From Medicago truncatula (taxonomy: Eukaryota; Streptophyta; Magnoliopsida; Fabales; Fabaceae): 64,000 bases of DNA. Shown here one piece after another: positions 10,706 to 22,999 of this stretch. The DNA lies in contig NC_053044.1 of the NCBI RefSeq assembly GCF_003473485.1, positions 56,460,091 to 56,524,090 on the forward strand. Direction: 5' to 3'. The translations under genes were made by a program, and so were the position numbers. Under the pieces are notes generated by a model. The model had not been told where the DNA came from and searched no databases. It saw nothing but the letters and a program-made list of their open reading frames with translations. Every line of letters begins with the position of its first letter. Position 1 is the first letter of the stretch.

Positions 10706-10997
10706 CTCCCTTCGATCCAATTTAACTGACCCATTTGTAAAAAAATATTGTCCCACAAATCTTGATCCATTTCACTTTTCAATGCAATATTAATTACTTT
10801 TCTCCAATTATAACTCTAATTAATACTACTTTCACAACTCCCAATTCAATATATTATACTTTACATTTATGATAAACAAGAATGCACAAATACTTGAAAA
10901 AGGCACTCAAAACTATTTTTCTCTCTCTTTACTTTATACACTTTTCTTAATCTGTGTGAAATGGAAAACTGACTCAGTTAAACTGGAACGGAGGGAG
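10706..10997. mobile_element. Stowaway-like MITE
   Basis: The ends are CTCCCTTCGATCCAATTTAA and, inverted, CTCCCTCCGTTCCAGTTTAA, with TA on each side (10704-10705 and 10998-10999). This is the common plant Tc1/mariner MITE end. No coding region. The A/T-rich middle has no other structure. Confidence 0.75.
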
Positions 10998-11977
10998 TAT
11001 TTACTTGATACAACATGACCTGTTCTTACAAAGGGGGTGTCGTCGTAATGCTCATGGATGGAAGGAAGAAGTCATAGAGCAAATAAAACCATTGTAGTCA
11101 TGTTTCCATCATACGCTAGAAATAAATCAAACCTGAAGATTCTAGCAGAGTTTCCTTGCCTGTTTAAGTTAAAGAAGGTGATGACAGCTAATAGAGTTGC
11201 ATATAAATTTTGCTTCATTCTAATTACTAGATTAGGAAACTTTTTCAATCACATAGTTCTCCAACAGCAATATAAATTTGAACACTGTGATCTTATGCCT
11301 AGCTTCTACTGTTGAGGATCTCGATATACATCCTAGTATCAACATGGTTTGTTGAGGCAGGTGATCTATAATTAAATGACGCATAGTTACATCTATTATC
11401 GATCAAACAACATTTGAAATAAGATAGTTTCATTTCCAAACAAACCAAACCACTTCACATAGAAGATAAAATAATCCCATTAAATGATTTGCAAAAGGCT
11501 AAACTACAAACCCATTTTTATATGTTCACTAGTAGCTGCTGCTGCTGAATATTCAAAAAAGGATCTCAACGAAAAAATAGAATGAAGGAAGCGTTAGAAG
11601 GAGCTGGTGCAGGAATTTATAATTGCAGCGAATGCAATTGCCAGTGAAGTTTTCTAGAACAAACAAGAAGCATTAATATGTCAAAAATTAATTTTACAGA
11701 CTATTGAAATCTTAATCCTTTTACATAATTTCACTAGGAGCATCATCTGAGACAAGGATAAACACTTCAATTTTTCAATTCTGCTAAAACTAGGATATGC
11801 AAAAATTAAAACCCCTACACTGTTATTTTTAGGCCACTAATGAATTAAACATTAAACATAAACACATTCGGCACTGATTGGCAAACAAAATGTTTTACAA
11901 AACAACAAATTTTGGGACTCCTTCAACACAAACAGGTTTTTTTCTGAATTAAATGGCCACGTGTCTTCGATGTTTAA
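10998..11977. other. Downstream flank of DPH5
   Basis: No conserved coding sequence was recognised on either strand. It includes the probable 3' untranslated region of the minus-strand DPH5 gene near 11600-11977. The rest is AT-rich intergenic DNA. Confidence 0.45.
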
Positions 11978-14120
11978 CTACGGTTTGCATCTGTAAAAAT
12001 CCAACATTTCTTCCTCTAAGGGATGGGTCTTGCCTGTTATTACTAGGCAATGCAAAGGTGCTCCAAAGTCAATCAATTGTAGTTGCTTCATTGTTCCAGC
12101 TACTATTATTTGATCTTCACTTCCCAGACGAGCAAGCCCAACACACTCGGTATCTTCTGTGTAGGCTGCAAGGCAAGGTGGGATACTACTTTCAGTTTGA
12201 TGGATATGATTCTTGTGAGAAATAATAGCTCAAGTATCAAACAAATATCACAGAGATAAATTGTCTCATAATCAAATAATAATATAAGACACGTATATCA
12301 TCCAGAAAAGAAACTGCAAGCTAAAATATATGAACCACAAATATAGAAATGAATCAATGATCGATATATATCAGCAGCTCAAACAAAATTCGACACTAGA
12401 GCATTTTAGCATACTAAATTTATAACGAGTCTAGTGTTACTATAATTTCTCAAGACTTGAACTAATTGTAGCAGTTCATCTGCACAATCCAACACATTAG
12501 AGACTAGATGGCAAAGTGTAGTATTTATATAATCTTTGAGAATGAGAATGGGATCACATTTTATGGGCTCTAATGCTTCGAATATTATCATTTTATTTCT
12601 TGTGTCTTTGAAGATACGGTAGACCAAATGAAAAGAGCCAAAGAGGAAGTAAGCAAATGTGCATAAAAAAAAAATCCTAGATATATAAGTGCTTTGACTT
12701 CTATTTAAACAGCCACAAATTATAAAGGGTAAAGGAATTTGGGTGAGAAAAGCTATTGATAATAGCAGCAGTGTTATGTCTACACATCAGTTTGTTTCTT
12801 TTATTCCATTAGGGGAACTTTCATTGTTTGATAGCATAGTAATCTTTAAAAAGCTGAAAATGAGCTTATAAGAGTAAGTTTCTGGCAAACAAGGTAAAAT
12901 ACATATCAAATTTCAAACATGTATATTTGACTATTACAACAATCAAGAAATGCATAATCCAGACATGAAACTCATGCCTAGAGTGATGTGAATGGTCAAA
13001 GTACTCACCAGATTCTTCACGTGCTTGTGAAATCTCCAATAACTGCTCAATGGCTGTGTTTATAGTCATATATCTGGGAGGTTCGTATGCTTTTCTTCCT
13101 CTAAAATGAAGAAACAGACAAAGATAAATGAAAATCAGTGAATAGGTAGTTATAGACAAAACAAACCATTTAATAAGACCAAAACTCAATGCCATTATAT
13201 TGCTAACATAATAGCGATTTCCAGAGAACCTCAGCAACCAATACTTAATGATAGCTTAAGAAAATACCCAATCAATGGAAAATAAAGGATTACTTGTCAA
13301 ACCAACCTGCACAAAGATTCAAGTGTCGGCTCCTTCACCCGAATATCTGTAACCATATCAAAGTGAAAATTATATTAGCTTTCTCAATAAGCAAAAAGAA
13401 TGAGCTTTGGTACCCTTTCCACATTCAATGTATTTTCTTGATAAAAGCGACATTGATACAGGCACAAAAATTTCAAACGAGCACAAGTTGAGAGTAAAAA
13501 TAACAGACAGTAACCTAACCTAACAAGCAAAGTGTGTGAAGTCCCAAATTTCGATTTTGTTGAATCTTTTCATAGAAGCTATCAGGTCTCCACGTCTCAG
13601 TAAAGAAAGGTATTGAAACAGTTTCCCCATAACGATATAGCTGCAAACCACAAATCCCAATTGCATTCATGACAGATGCATTGTGCACAACTTTGACTTC
13701 GATTCCCATCTTCTTAGCTCGAACAACAAGGTCAGTGTGAGTGGTAGCCCTGTGAAAAACACCAAAATCAATAACTGAAGCAAAACAATAAAATTGTTAA
13801 GGCATAATCATATCATATAGATTAGATATGAGAGTAGATGCATACCCAAAAGGATCACCAACAACAAGGAAAGCAGAATGAGAAAGTTGAGCTTGGGAGA
13901 GAATATCATCCGCTTTTTCTTCAACCATTTCTCTATCGGCAAGAATAATGGGTTTACCGTATAGTTTTTCGAGGTTGGAGAGGCCGTGTGAAGAGAGACC
14001 GAAGGAGAGAAGGGAAGTGTAAGCTTCCATGTAAACCTTGTCGCATTTTTGAATAGCTTCTAAACCTTTGAGTGTAATATCTTGCTCATCGCCCAACCCT
14101 AAACCGATTATGTATAACAT
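11978..14120 (-). CDS. DPH5: Diphthine methyl ester synthase (DPH5-type SAM methyltransferase), complete
   Basis: Methylates the modified histidine of elongation factor 2 on the way to diphthamide, a cytosolic pathway. Five minus-strand exons: 13846-14120, 13520-13749, 13307-13346, 13009-13100, 11978-12165. Phases fit throughout and total 825 nt, 274 residues, the usual family length. The ATG (14118-14120) starts [20 protein letters not shown], the SAM-binding glycine loop of this tetrapyrrole-methylase-like fold. [17 protein letters not shown] and VVGDPFG follow in exon 1, [19 protein letters not shown] and [12 protein letters not shown] in exon 2, [17 protein letters not shown] in exon 4, and [17 protein letters not shown] plus [11 protein letters not shown] in exon 5. 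The stop is TAG at 11978-11980. The 40 nt third exon is short but conserved in meaning ([14 protein letters not shown]). No lesion seen. Confidence 0.95.
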
Positions 14121-14595
14121 TTTTCTACTGAAACGTGCTCCTTCTTGATTATTCAAATCAACAATAACAAATCAGTTCAATTCGCACAGAGAATCGAATC
14201 AATTCAATTCAAAATAGAAAAGTACTGAATTCATACAATGCAAAATCGTGAAATCAATTGATACAATGACAGTGGAGAAAAATCAGCTGGCAACAAGCAA
14301 CAAAACAATGGTTGGAATGAATGGAAACCCAATGTAGTGAAGAAAAGCATCGATGAAGAACAAGAGCAATAAATCAAATCGTAGAAAAACAACAAATCAA
14401 GCACAGTAGAGAAGAACTTACTGTTACAGCGCGGAGAGAGGTAAGAAGGATTGAGGCGGCTGCGCGGGAGGGAGAATTTGCTGCAAGAGTTGTTGCAAAT
14501 GAAAAGTAGTCAATATTATGGATTTTTGGGTTCAAAAACTCATACTCCGTAATTTTAGGTTAATGAATATCCTTATTTTTATTTTTTTTTAAAGG
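14121..14595. other. DPH5 leader and promoter region
   Basis: Transcribed leader sequence on the minus strand is likely up to about 14480, where a GC-richer patch lies. No regulatory motif is firmly identified. Confidence 0.4.
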
Positions 14596-14993
14596 AAATG
14601 CTAACCGGTGTCCACTTTAATGATATGAATAATGAAATTATATAGTAATTCTTAATGCATTGAGATTGTGTAATTTATCTATAATAAAGCCAAAAATAGT
14701 TCATTTTACAATAATAATTCTCTTTTATAGTATGTTTAACCAATGCCCGAGAGCACCGTGCACCGGTTAGCTCTTTTTAATTAACGTCAAGTAATTTTAG
14801 GTTAATATTAAAAGTCTTAATGCTTAAGGAAACTTTACTCAATTAAAGAATTATGAATTGAAAAAATTTAATATTTTAATTTCAGATGCATTGGATGTGT
14901 AAATTTCCATAAAAATTTATTATCTAAAGTTTTTTTTTTTTAAGAAATTATCTAATGTCTTTATAAAGTATTTTAGAGCACCGGTTAGCATTT
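14596..14993. mobile_element. Inverted-terminal-repeat element (about 398 bp)
   Basis: Starts AAATGCTAACCGGTG and ends CACCGGTTAGCATTT. A third copy of the same terminus (GTGCACCGGTTAGCTC) lies inside at about 14758-14773, so it may be two overlapping or tandem insertions of one MITE family. No protein coded. Confidence 0.6.
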
Positions 14994-15008
14994 ATTTGAT
15001 ATTAATCA

Positions 15009-15527
15009 CTCACTCCGTTTCTTTTTAATTTTCATTTTTGCAGAATTTTTATGTTTCTAATTAACTGTCACTTATTAAATGTTGTTTTACCTTTATTACG
15101 CTTGATTATTTACTATATAGAGAGAGATAAATATATGAAATGAGATATTAAATGATAAAGGTTATTATAGAAAAAAGATGAATTGTTTTATCAAAAGTAG
15201 TAAAAAATACTCCCTCCGTCCTTTAATATTTGACAGAGTTGATGTTATTACATGCTGATGCATAATTTTAAGCTTAAATATCTTGAATAATATATTAAAA
15301 AAAATTATGAAAATTTGATATTTTGAAAATACTCATCGAAACAAATCTAACGACATCTTAAATGATATTATTTATCTTTGTATATTAGTAGAAAAATATG
15401 GTCAAAATTAGTTAGGTCAAAATTACACATTTTCAAATTGGTCATTTATTGTAGGACGGAGGGAGTTTTTGTTGTCTTGATTTTTGTAAAAAACTTAAAA
15501 GTGACAATTAAAAAGGAACGGAGAGAG
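15009..15527. mobile_element. Stowaway-like MITE interrupted by a second MITE
   Basis: Outer ends CTCACTCCGTTTCTTTTTAA and, inverted, CTCTCTCCGTTCCTTTTTAA. The interior AATTGTCACTT-type repeats continue inwards from both sides until they are broken by the element at 15210-15465. The outer copy is therefore older. Confidence 0.65.
15210..15465. mobile_element. Nested MITE (CTCCCTCCGTCC family)
   Basis: Ends CTCCCTCCGTCCTTTAATA and, inverted, CTCCCTCCGTCCTACAATAA. It shares interior motifs (TTATCTTTGT, TTAGTAGAAAA) with the copy at 26157-26409. Inserted within the older MITE 15009-15527. Confidence 0.75.
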
Positions 15528-15734
15528 TACTAATTTATACTTTTTTAAAAATGATTGATTAATGGGTCATGCTAGACTCTTTTTTTTTTTTTTTTTTAAG
15601 GAAGCTCATGCTAGGCTATTTGTTAAGAAAGCAACACGTAAAATATATTGAAAATAATAATTTTAAAGTAACAGACTCAATCTTTATTGAAAACTCGACT
15701 ATTTTTAAAATATAAACATTAATGTAGTGTTTCT

Positions 15735-15855
15735 TTTGGTCTAATAGTTTAGTGCTTACACAATTAAATGTGGAGAAATAGGGTGTCCGAGGTTCGAACC
15801 CCGAACCCTGCGTAAATTATGCTATGTCCCTATTAACTGAGCTAAGCTCACGGAG
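15735..15855 (+). mobile_element. tRNA-derived SINE with perfect 19 bp target duplications
   Basis: ACATTAATGTAGTGTTTCT occurs exactly at 15716-15734 and 15856-15874. The body carries a tRNA-like box A (TAGTTTAGTGC) and box B (GAGGTTCGAACCCC) and ends CTGAGCTAAGCTCACGGAG. A related copy lies at about 38949-39060. The perfect duplication suggests fairly recent insertion. Confidence 0.88.
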
Positions 15856-16003
15856 ACATTAATGTAGTGTTTCTATTCAATGATTTTTGTTTTATATTTA
15901 AAAGATCGTTAAATATATGCGGAAGAAATTTTTTATATATCAATATGCGATAGTCGATATGATTAGATTTAGAAAACTCATTACTATTTTTAAAATATTA
16001 ACA

Positions 16004-16016
<13 letters not shown>

Positions 16017-16050
<34 letters not shown>
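16017..16050. repeat. (TA)n microsatellite
   Basis: Uninterrupted TA dinucleotides for roughly 30 bp. Confidence 0.9.
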
Positions 16051-16052
<2 letters not shown>

Positions 16053-16179
16053 ATACTATATATAAAGAAAATAACATATTTCAGCTATTTTGGATTGACT
16101 TTTTTGTTATTTCAATTATACCCTTAAACATATTTTTCTATAATAATGTTATATTGTTGGTGTTTATTGGAACAAAATG

Positions 16180-18213
16180 TGTTTAACATTAACCCTTAAG
16201 AGTTTTGATGATAACAAGATATTAAAAATTGTTAATTGTATATGCTAATATTTGTTCAAGTGTACATGACTATAGACAAAATTTGACATCTTAAAAAGGT
16301 CTTGGAAGAACAATAAAAAGCAAAGGAATCAACAAAAAGGGAAGCTTAAAGCGTTTGAAGAAAACTGCTCCTGAAGACAAAGTGCTCCTGAAGTGGTGAC
16401 GTCATCAGAAGTTAGTTCATCAAAAACAAGTTTATCAGAAGCCAAAAATCACTAGAAGCTGCAGTTCATCATGGGATGCAACTTAAGGTTTCAAAAGCTG
16501 TTTAATGGATTCAACATCGTCTAAAGATTGCAGAAGACTGGAAAAGTGAAGCAACGACTATTTTGAAAGGATTTGAAGGCATTGGATGCTTGTTCTTCAA
16601 AGAGCGTTTACAAAGTACGTTTGTACGAAGTGTACAACCACTACCTCCACTACTCTGTTTTTGTCTCTGCTACAAGACAAGAAAAACAGTTATGTCTGCA
16701 AAGATGTTCATTCACAATGGTAATGCATTTGAAATTGATCCTTCATAGGACAATAACTATATCAGGCAAAAAATAATTGCTGATTGATCAAAAGCTTCAA
16801 AAGACTCTATTTTTGAATGTGCTGACAATTCAACGTATCTTTCACACCTCTGTATAAAGGAGTGAAGACTCATAGTTACATACATAACAATACCAAGAAT
16901 TACAAGTGTCAAAACTCTGCTGAAATTGTTCTGCACTCAAAAGTTCACTTAGAATTTCTTATCAAAGTTCATATCTTAGAAATTCTAGAGTCTTTAGAGT
17001 CTATATCTGATTTGTATTGTGAACACCACTGACTGTATATCAAGTGTTCAACCTCAAACATTTTTCTTTGTAATTATGTTTGAATTAAGAAGTCTCTTGC
17101 AATTGTGCCTGAGCATTAGAAGTCTCTTGATTGTGTTCAGAAGTATATGAAGTCTCTTGCAGTTGTGCTTGAGCATTTGAAGTCTCTTGCTAGTTTTAGC
17201 AGTGAGCAATTGTAATCAGATATTATATAGTGAACTCTCATTGGAAGTGCAAGGGGGACAGGACTGACTTCCGGTTCGTGGAAGGAACCTGTATAAATTG
17301 CTTTGTGTCTTTCATCTCTCTCTTTGTTTATCCGCTGCAATTAGTTATGAACATCACTTCAGAAGTAGAACTCTATCTACTTCTGATTAGAGTTTTCAGC
17401 TTATAAGAAAAAAAAGAAAAAATCAACACAATTCAACCCCCTTTCTTGTGTTTTTCTCACCTTCAATTGGTATCTAGAACCTTGGTCTGTTGTCAAAACA
17501 CTTAACAGTGTAACAGAAAAAGATATGAGAAAAACATGTCCGTGCGGAACCTGAAACCAGTACGAGAAATGCTATTCCATATGACTATGGTAGCAACAAG
17601 AAATCTGACTATGGAAAAGTTCCAAAGTTCAATGGAGATCCTGTAGAATTTTCCTGGTGGAAGACCAACTTCTACAGTCATGTCATGGGCTTAGATGAAA
17701 AACTATGGGACATACTAGAAGATGGTATTGGTGACTTGGTCGTTGATGAAGAAGGAACTGCTATTGATAGGAGAAAACATACTTCTGCTCAGAAGAAATT
17801 CTACAAGAAGCATCACACAATCAGAGGAGCACTTGTCAAAGCTATACCTAAAGAAGAGTATATGAAGATGAGTAACAAATCCACTGTTAAGTCAATGTCT
17901 GCCTCTCTCTGTGCTAACTATGAAGGTAGTAAGAAAGTCAGAGAAGCAAAAACTCTTATGCTTATTCATCAGTATGAGTTGTTCAAAATGAAAGATGATG
18001 AAAGTATTGAGCAAATGTACTAAAGATTTCAGACTCTAGTTTTTGGACTTCAAATACTGAAGAAAAGTTATGTAGCCTCTGATCATGTGAGTAAGATACT
18101 TAGAAGCTTACCTGCAAGATGGAGACCAAAGGTAACTGCTATTGAGGAAGCTAAAGATTTAAAAACTTTGAGTGTTGAAAATCTTGTCAGCTCTCTCAAA
18201 GTTCATGAGATAA
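16180..18213 (+). mobile_element. Broken Ty1/copia LTR retrotransposon (SIRE/Maximus-like): 5' LTR, primer-binding site, partial gag
   Basis: A fossil element. The LTR runs from about 16180 (TGTTTAACATTAACCC) to about 17459 (TTTTTCTCA). A primer-binding region resembling the initiator-tRNA-Met site follows near 17468 (TGGTATCTAGAACC). Gag-like coding from about 17600 has the UBN2-type Ty1/copia gag signature (VPKFNGDPVEFSWWK, then LPARWRPKVTAIEEAKDL). Similarity stops at about 18213; protease, integrase, reverse transcriptase and the 3' LTR are absent. It is clearly non-functional and truncated, with several breaks. Age cannot be judged because only one LTR is present. Confidence 0.85.
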
Positions 18214-18719
18214 ATTATGTTTTAAAAGATGTTATATTTATTATATTGTTGGTTTTTTTTTTTTTTAGTTTTCTCCGTCTTAAAATTAAAATTATGTTTG
18301 TTACAAAGAATAAATTGAAAGTGTGTATTTATTATACTAGTTTTTTTCATAAAGAGTATACTAGTTTGTTGTCAGTGGAGAGATTAGTTTTAGAATTAGA
18401 TTAGATCTGTGGGCGTTGTGAAGACTAGATAATTTGGGTATTTAGGTTTGTACCATTAAATCCTAAACCTACAAGTTGAGCGGCAAAATAATATTACGAG
18501 AATTCATTCGTTTGGAGGTTTGTTTCAGAATTAGCAGTTTGTCCTAGCCATTGACTCCTTCCTTTCATCTGGGCTCAACCAGCGATCTGAAACACAATCA
18601 AATCCTCGCAGCTTAGGTAACGAGTTCCAACTTCTTCCGTAACAGCTTCAAAATTCAACAAAGGTCCAAATTCTGTTTCCCAAAGAGTGAGTTCAAAGGC
18701 AATAATATTATTAACTGCC

Positions 18720-20124
18720 ATGTCCAAGTCGAAGAAGCAGCGATCATCATCGATTCCAATTGAAGAGTGTGACAGGGTTAGCTCCCTTCCGGACTCAATT
18801 ATCTGTCACATTCTCTCCTTTCTCCCAACCAAAGACACCGTCGCCACAAGCATCCTCTCCAAGAGGTGGAAACCATTGTGGCTCTCAGTCCTCACTCGAA
18901 CGATTTCATCGACCAAACAGCCTTCATGAACGAAACCACTCTTTGCAGTCATGTTTACTCAATCATGCTATCGCGTGACAACACACTGCCAATACGATCA
19001 TTCCGCTTCAAATGTTGTGCTGCATACCAACCCAACGAAATAACCAAACTTATCATTGCAGCAATACAAAGACGAACTGAAACCCTTGAACTTAACATGT
19101 TGTCTAATTTTTTAGACATGAAATTAGCTTCCAACATATTCACTTGTATGACGCTTACTGTTCTCAAATTAAAACACCTAACAATCCTCGGAGACATTCC
19201 TCAAATAAATAATACTATTTCACTACTCAAAACTCTCCACTTGGATAGCGTTACTTTCAACACTCATAAACAGATCATCGACTTTCTCTTGTTCTTTCCC
19301 ATTCTGGAGGAATTGCAAACAAATAAAGTAAAGGTATTTCCTTTGAGGGAGTTTGTTCCTAAAACAGCAGACAAGATCAAATGCTTGCCCAATTTGGTGA
19401 CAGCCAAGCTTTCTGATAACAAACCTATTCCTCTCTTCCTGCTTTCCAGGGCACGGAGTCTCAGTATAACTCTGGTAAGTAAGAGTTTGTTTCATTTTAC
19501 AAAACAATTCACAATATCATGATTCCTTTCTAATGTTTTCCCGTCTTTGTAATTCATGCAGACATGGACCCACTATTTCCAAGTCCCCATTTTTTACAAT
19601 CTAACTCAAATGGAGCTATTCTCTAACTTAGAGGGTAAAAGTTGGCCTAAGAAGTGGATGTGGATGCTAGAAATGCTTCAGCACACTCCAAAGCTTCAAC
19701 ATCTTATCATTCATGAGGTTTCACATATAATCTGATTGATTTCCTGATATGTTATTTATTTTGTTTAACTCTACCTCTACCTATCTTAACTTTTGTTTTC
19801 TGTTTTTGGTGGAAATTTACTTATTGTTAATAGGAGATAGAAAATGGGATAGAGAATGGAAATGATGACGATGATGATGAGGACATTTGGGAGGACCCAA
19901 AGATTGTTCCAGAATGCCTTTCATCTCAGCTCAAAACTTACTTGTTTAAGAATTATAGAGGCAAAAAGTGCGAGCTTCAATTTGCAGAATATGTTATGCG
20001 CAGTTCAAAAGTATTATGTAACATGATAATTCACAGTGCTTGTTCCATAGATTTAAATGCAAAGTACCGGATGTTACAGAAATTATCTGTGTGTCCAAGG
20101 GGCTGTAAACTTATATTTGAATGA
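18720..20124 (+). pseudogene. F-box/LRR/FBD protein gene, copy 1 (one disabling frameshift)
   Basis: F-box proteins of this class recruit targets to SCF ubiquitin ligases. Exons: 18720-19474, 19562-19717, 19834-20124. The F-box lies near the N-terminus ([32 protein letters not shown]). The LRR-like middle includes FPILEELQTNKVKVFPLREF. The third exon holds an acidic stretch (NDDDDDED) and the FBD signature (ECLSSQLKTYLFKNYRGKK). Compared with copies 2 and 3, two extra bases near 18895-18905 shift the frame after WLSV, so the first frame stops at 18929. Downstream the coding frame is open to 20124. A two-base loss just before the usual end (MRAVQKY in the other copies) replaces it with about 40 unrelated residues. 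Unless translation starts anew downstream, it cannot make a full protein. A minor in-frame ATG lies upstream at 18687. Confidence 0.85.
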
Positions 20125-21795
20125 CTAGGGGAGGCTAGGATATATATAATTTTGTATGTCTAGCTTTCTTGTTAGATTCTAGTGTGAGTCAATGGTGTTT
20201 GAAAGACAATAACTCTGCCTTATTTTGTCCTCTATGTCGTTTACATTTTCAATTATGTATTGGCTTTCATGCAACTAAAATCCATTCCAGTACCTCTCAA
20301 CTTTTACTTTTCCTTTCATTTTCTTACTGATTGTTTTTTATTTTAGTTATCTCTATCACTATCATTTTCCAGCAGTTGTTTATTAAATATTGATATGATG
20401 CATAGCTACATGGATCACAGGGTGTAAATTCTGAATTCCTGTTTTTAAGTTTGTCACTGCACTTTTTTTTTTGTTGGGTATTTTGGCCATGGTGAGAAAA
20501 TGCCTATTATAGCATTATAGAATTAAGAAGTCTCACTAGATTCTAAGATGCAATATGTTCGCACTAGATTTTGCTCAGTCACTTGCTCACATACTTCTCG
20601 TTTTTGAGTGAATATGCTTATTAGTTCTTGAAATTGTAAGCATCTGTCAAAATGCCCATGTGGTCTTGGCTGTTCTTGCGGTGACTGTCCTTCAACATCA
20701 GTATGTTCCAATTCATCATCAATAAGGCAAAAAGGATGACATATAGAACAAAATCAGTGTCTAATGTCATCAGTGGCGGTATGTTGTATTCTCATAATCA
20801 GGAAGAGAACGAGAACCTCCTAATTCATCAGGTTCATAACCAAATTGTATTTCTTCATTACGAACACATGTTTGAGAGTTATCTTCCCTTTTTGTTTTAA
20901 AGAGTTTTGCTTGCTTTCTTTTTTCTTCCTTCCTTATGCATGCTTATTTTTAATTTTGTTTTGACTGGTGGTTTTTATTATATGATTATTGAAGATGCTT
21001 CACAAAACAGGAATGAAATACAACTATCAGTTGTGCAAGGATACACATCCAATATTTACAGGTGACTACCCAGGCCAATTATGGTCTTGGCTTCATCTTT
21101 GGCTAAAGTTATTCTACTTTGTCTAGGTCTAATCAGAATAAAGGTTGAGACTCGGCCTGAAAAGGTATCACATAGCTTCGATGCTGAGAAGGTATTATAC
21201 TTTGATTCTTTTGAACATCCCATTGGTTTGTACTTATCATTTTATGGATTTAATAAGGTGGATGTCACTTTTGTACCATGAACCATAAATTTTAAATTCA
21301 AATACAATACAAAAATTCATGGACAAAGAAGGGGCATTGATATTCTGTCATTGTTATGCTTTAGTGGTTACACGGTTTCTGAACATTTCTCTTATACCTT
21401 GTTCTATATTTGACTATAGTTGAGTTTGTGAAAAAAGCCAGCTACACTTGTAAGCTCTGGGTGGGACTTGGGAGTAATGCAGCTGAAGAGCAGCAGCCTT
21501 TAGATAGTCATCATGTTCCGTTTTACAGAATTGAACAGGTTCTTACATTGTTGTACTTCTTGTGTTATCCCCAATCTTCGTAAAAGATAAACTTTTCATG
21601 TTCATAATAAACGACCTTGCCTTATGAATTTCGCATTTTATTCTGCAATTTCTTTCCTTGTCTAGTGTAAAAAAGGGATGAATCTTTCTTATTTCTATGC
21701 ATAATTACATGGTTTTTCAGAGGACAGAATGTACCTGTTGACAAACTTGTTTGTAGAAAGAACTCTTTTCTTTATTAATTTAATGATTTTCCTTA
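20125..21795. other. 3' flank of F-box copy 1, repeated after copies 2 and 4
   Basis: The untranslated tail (TGGTGTTTGAAAGACAATAA, then CTGCCTTATTTTGTCCTCTA) recurs at about 23170 and 36195. Between 20980 and 21540 there are exon-like stretches, for example plus-strand frames with SHSFDAEKVLYFDSFEHP (21160) and KLWVGLGSNAAEEQQPLDSH (21455) before a GT donor. Diverged equivalents follow copy 2 (23340-23790). I cannot identify the source. The minus-strand frame 20523-20711 is also unrecognised. Confidence 0.5.
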
Positions 21796-21896
21796 AGGGG
21801 GAGGATTGGCGCATCGGTAAAGTTGTTGTCATGTGACTGAAAGGTCACGTGTTCAAGTCCTGGAAACAGCCTCCTGTGTCAAAAACAGGGTATAAC
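21796..21896 (+). mobile_element. Au-like SINE, ending directly at the start of F-box copy 2
   Basis: Reads GGATTGGCGCATCGGTAAAG, TTGTCATGTGACTGAAAGGT, CACGTGTTCAAGTCCTGGAA, ACAGCCTCCTGTGTC, the familiar Au SINE pattern with box A and box B. Its end (CAGGGTATAACTGCC) abuts the ATG at 21901; in copy 1 the same gene start is preceded by TTATTAACTGCC. The SINE thus lies at the left border of the duplicated gene. Confidence 0.75.
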
Positions 21897-21900
21897 TGCC

Positions 21901-22999
21901 ATGTCCAAGTCGAAGAAGCAGCGATCATCATCGATTCCAATTGAAGAGTGTGACAGGGTTAGTCTCCCTTCCAGACTCAACTCAACTATCTGTCACATTC
22001 TCTCCTTTCTCCCAACCAAAGACACCGTCGCCACAAGCATCCTCTCCAAGAGGTGGAAACCATTATGGCTCTATGTCTTCACTCTCGATTTCACCGACCA
22101 CCCAAACTTCACGAAGACAACATCTCTTTGCAGTCATGTTTACTCAGTCATGCTATCGCTCGCGCGACAATACACTGCCAATACGATCATTCCGCCTCAA
22201 GGATATCACAGAACTTATTATTGCAGCAATACAAAGACGAACAGAACATATTTACTTGTAGGACGCTTACTGTTCTCAAAATAAATGGCCTATCAATCAT
22301 GAATGACATTCCTCAAATAATGGATGGTGTTTATTTACCAAATCATAGGCATATCATCAACTTGCTCTTATCCTTTCCCATTCTAGAGGAATTGCAAACA
22401 AATAATGTATATGTATTTAAATTACCTGTTCCAAAAACAGCAGCGGACAAGATCAAACACTTGCCCAATTTAGTGACAGCCAAGCTTTCTGATAGCAAAG
22501 CTATTCCTTTCTTCTTGCTTTCCAAGGCACAGAGTCTCAGTATAAAGCTGGTTTAGTCCTTTGTAATTCATGCAGACATGGCCCCACTATGATGAAGTCC
22601 CCATTTTTACAATCTATCTCAAATGGTGCTATTCTCTAAGTTTGAGGGTAAAAGTTGGACTAAGAAGTGGACGTGGATGCTAGAAATGCTTCAGCACAGT
22701 CCAAAGCTTTAACATCTTATCATTCATGAGGTTTCACATATAATTTGATTAACTCTACTCCTCTACATATCTTAACTTTTGTTTCTTGTTTTGGGTGGAA
22801 ATTTACTTATTATTTACAGGAGATTGAAAATAGGATAGAGAATGGAAATGATGACGATGAGGACATTTGGGAGGACCCAAAGATCATTCCGGAATGCCTT
22901 TCATCTCAGCTCAAAACTTGCTTGTTTAAGAATTATAGAGGCAAAAAGTGCGAGCTTCAATTTGCAGAATATGTCATGCGTGCAGTTCAAAAGTATTAA
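21901..22999 (+). pseudogene. F-box/LRR/FBD gene, copy 2 (degraded)
   Basis: Same family as copy 1. The F-box is readable ([26 protein letters not shown]), then [11 protein letters not shown], after which the frame is lost near SVMLS. The stretch equivalent to TLELNML through LASN of the other copies is missing. Readable LRR pieces resume ([38 protein letters not shown]). The end of exon 1 lacks the normal splice donor: the frame runs into a stop after SLSIKLV. The FBD exon (from about 22821) still ends in YVMRAVQKY-type sequence with a shifted start. Several lesions make it non-functional. It has lost more than copies 1 and 3. Confidence 0.85.

Noticed and set aside
15735-15855. tRNA gene
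   Set aside because: Same reason, with a perfect 19 bp target duplication around it.
15917-16186. 89-codon Ile/Tyr-rich protein
   Set aside because: Includes translation of the (TA)n microsatellite; no coding signal.
16563-16776. Short plus-strand genes
   Set aside because: They lie inside the LTR of the broken Ty1/copia element.
19223-19507. 94-codon antisense gene
   Set aside because: Antisense shadow of the F-box LRR exon; the same frame recurs as an antisense shadow in copy 3.
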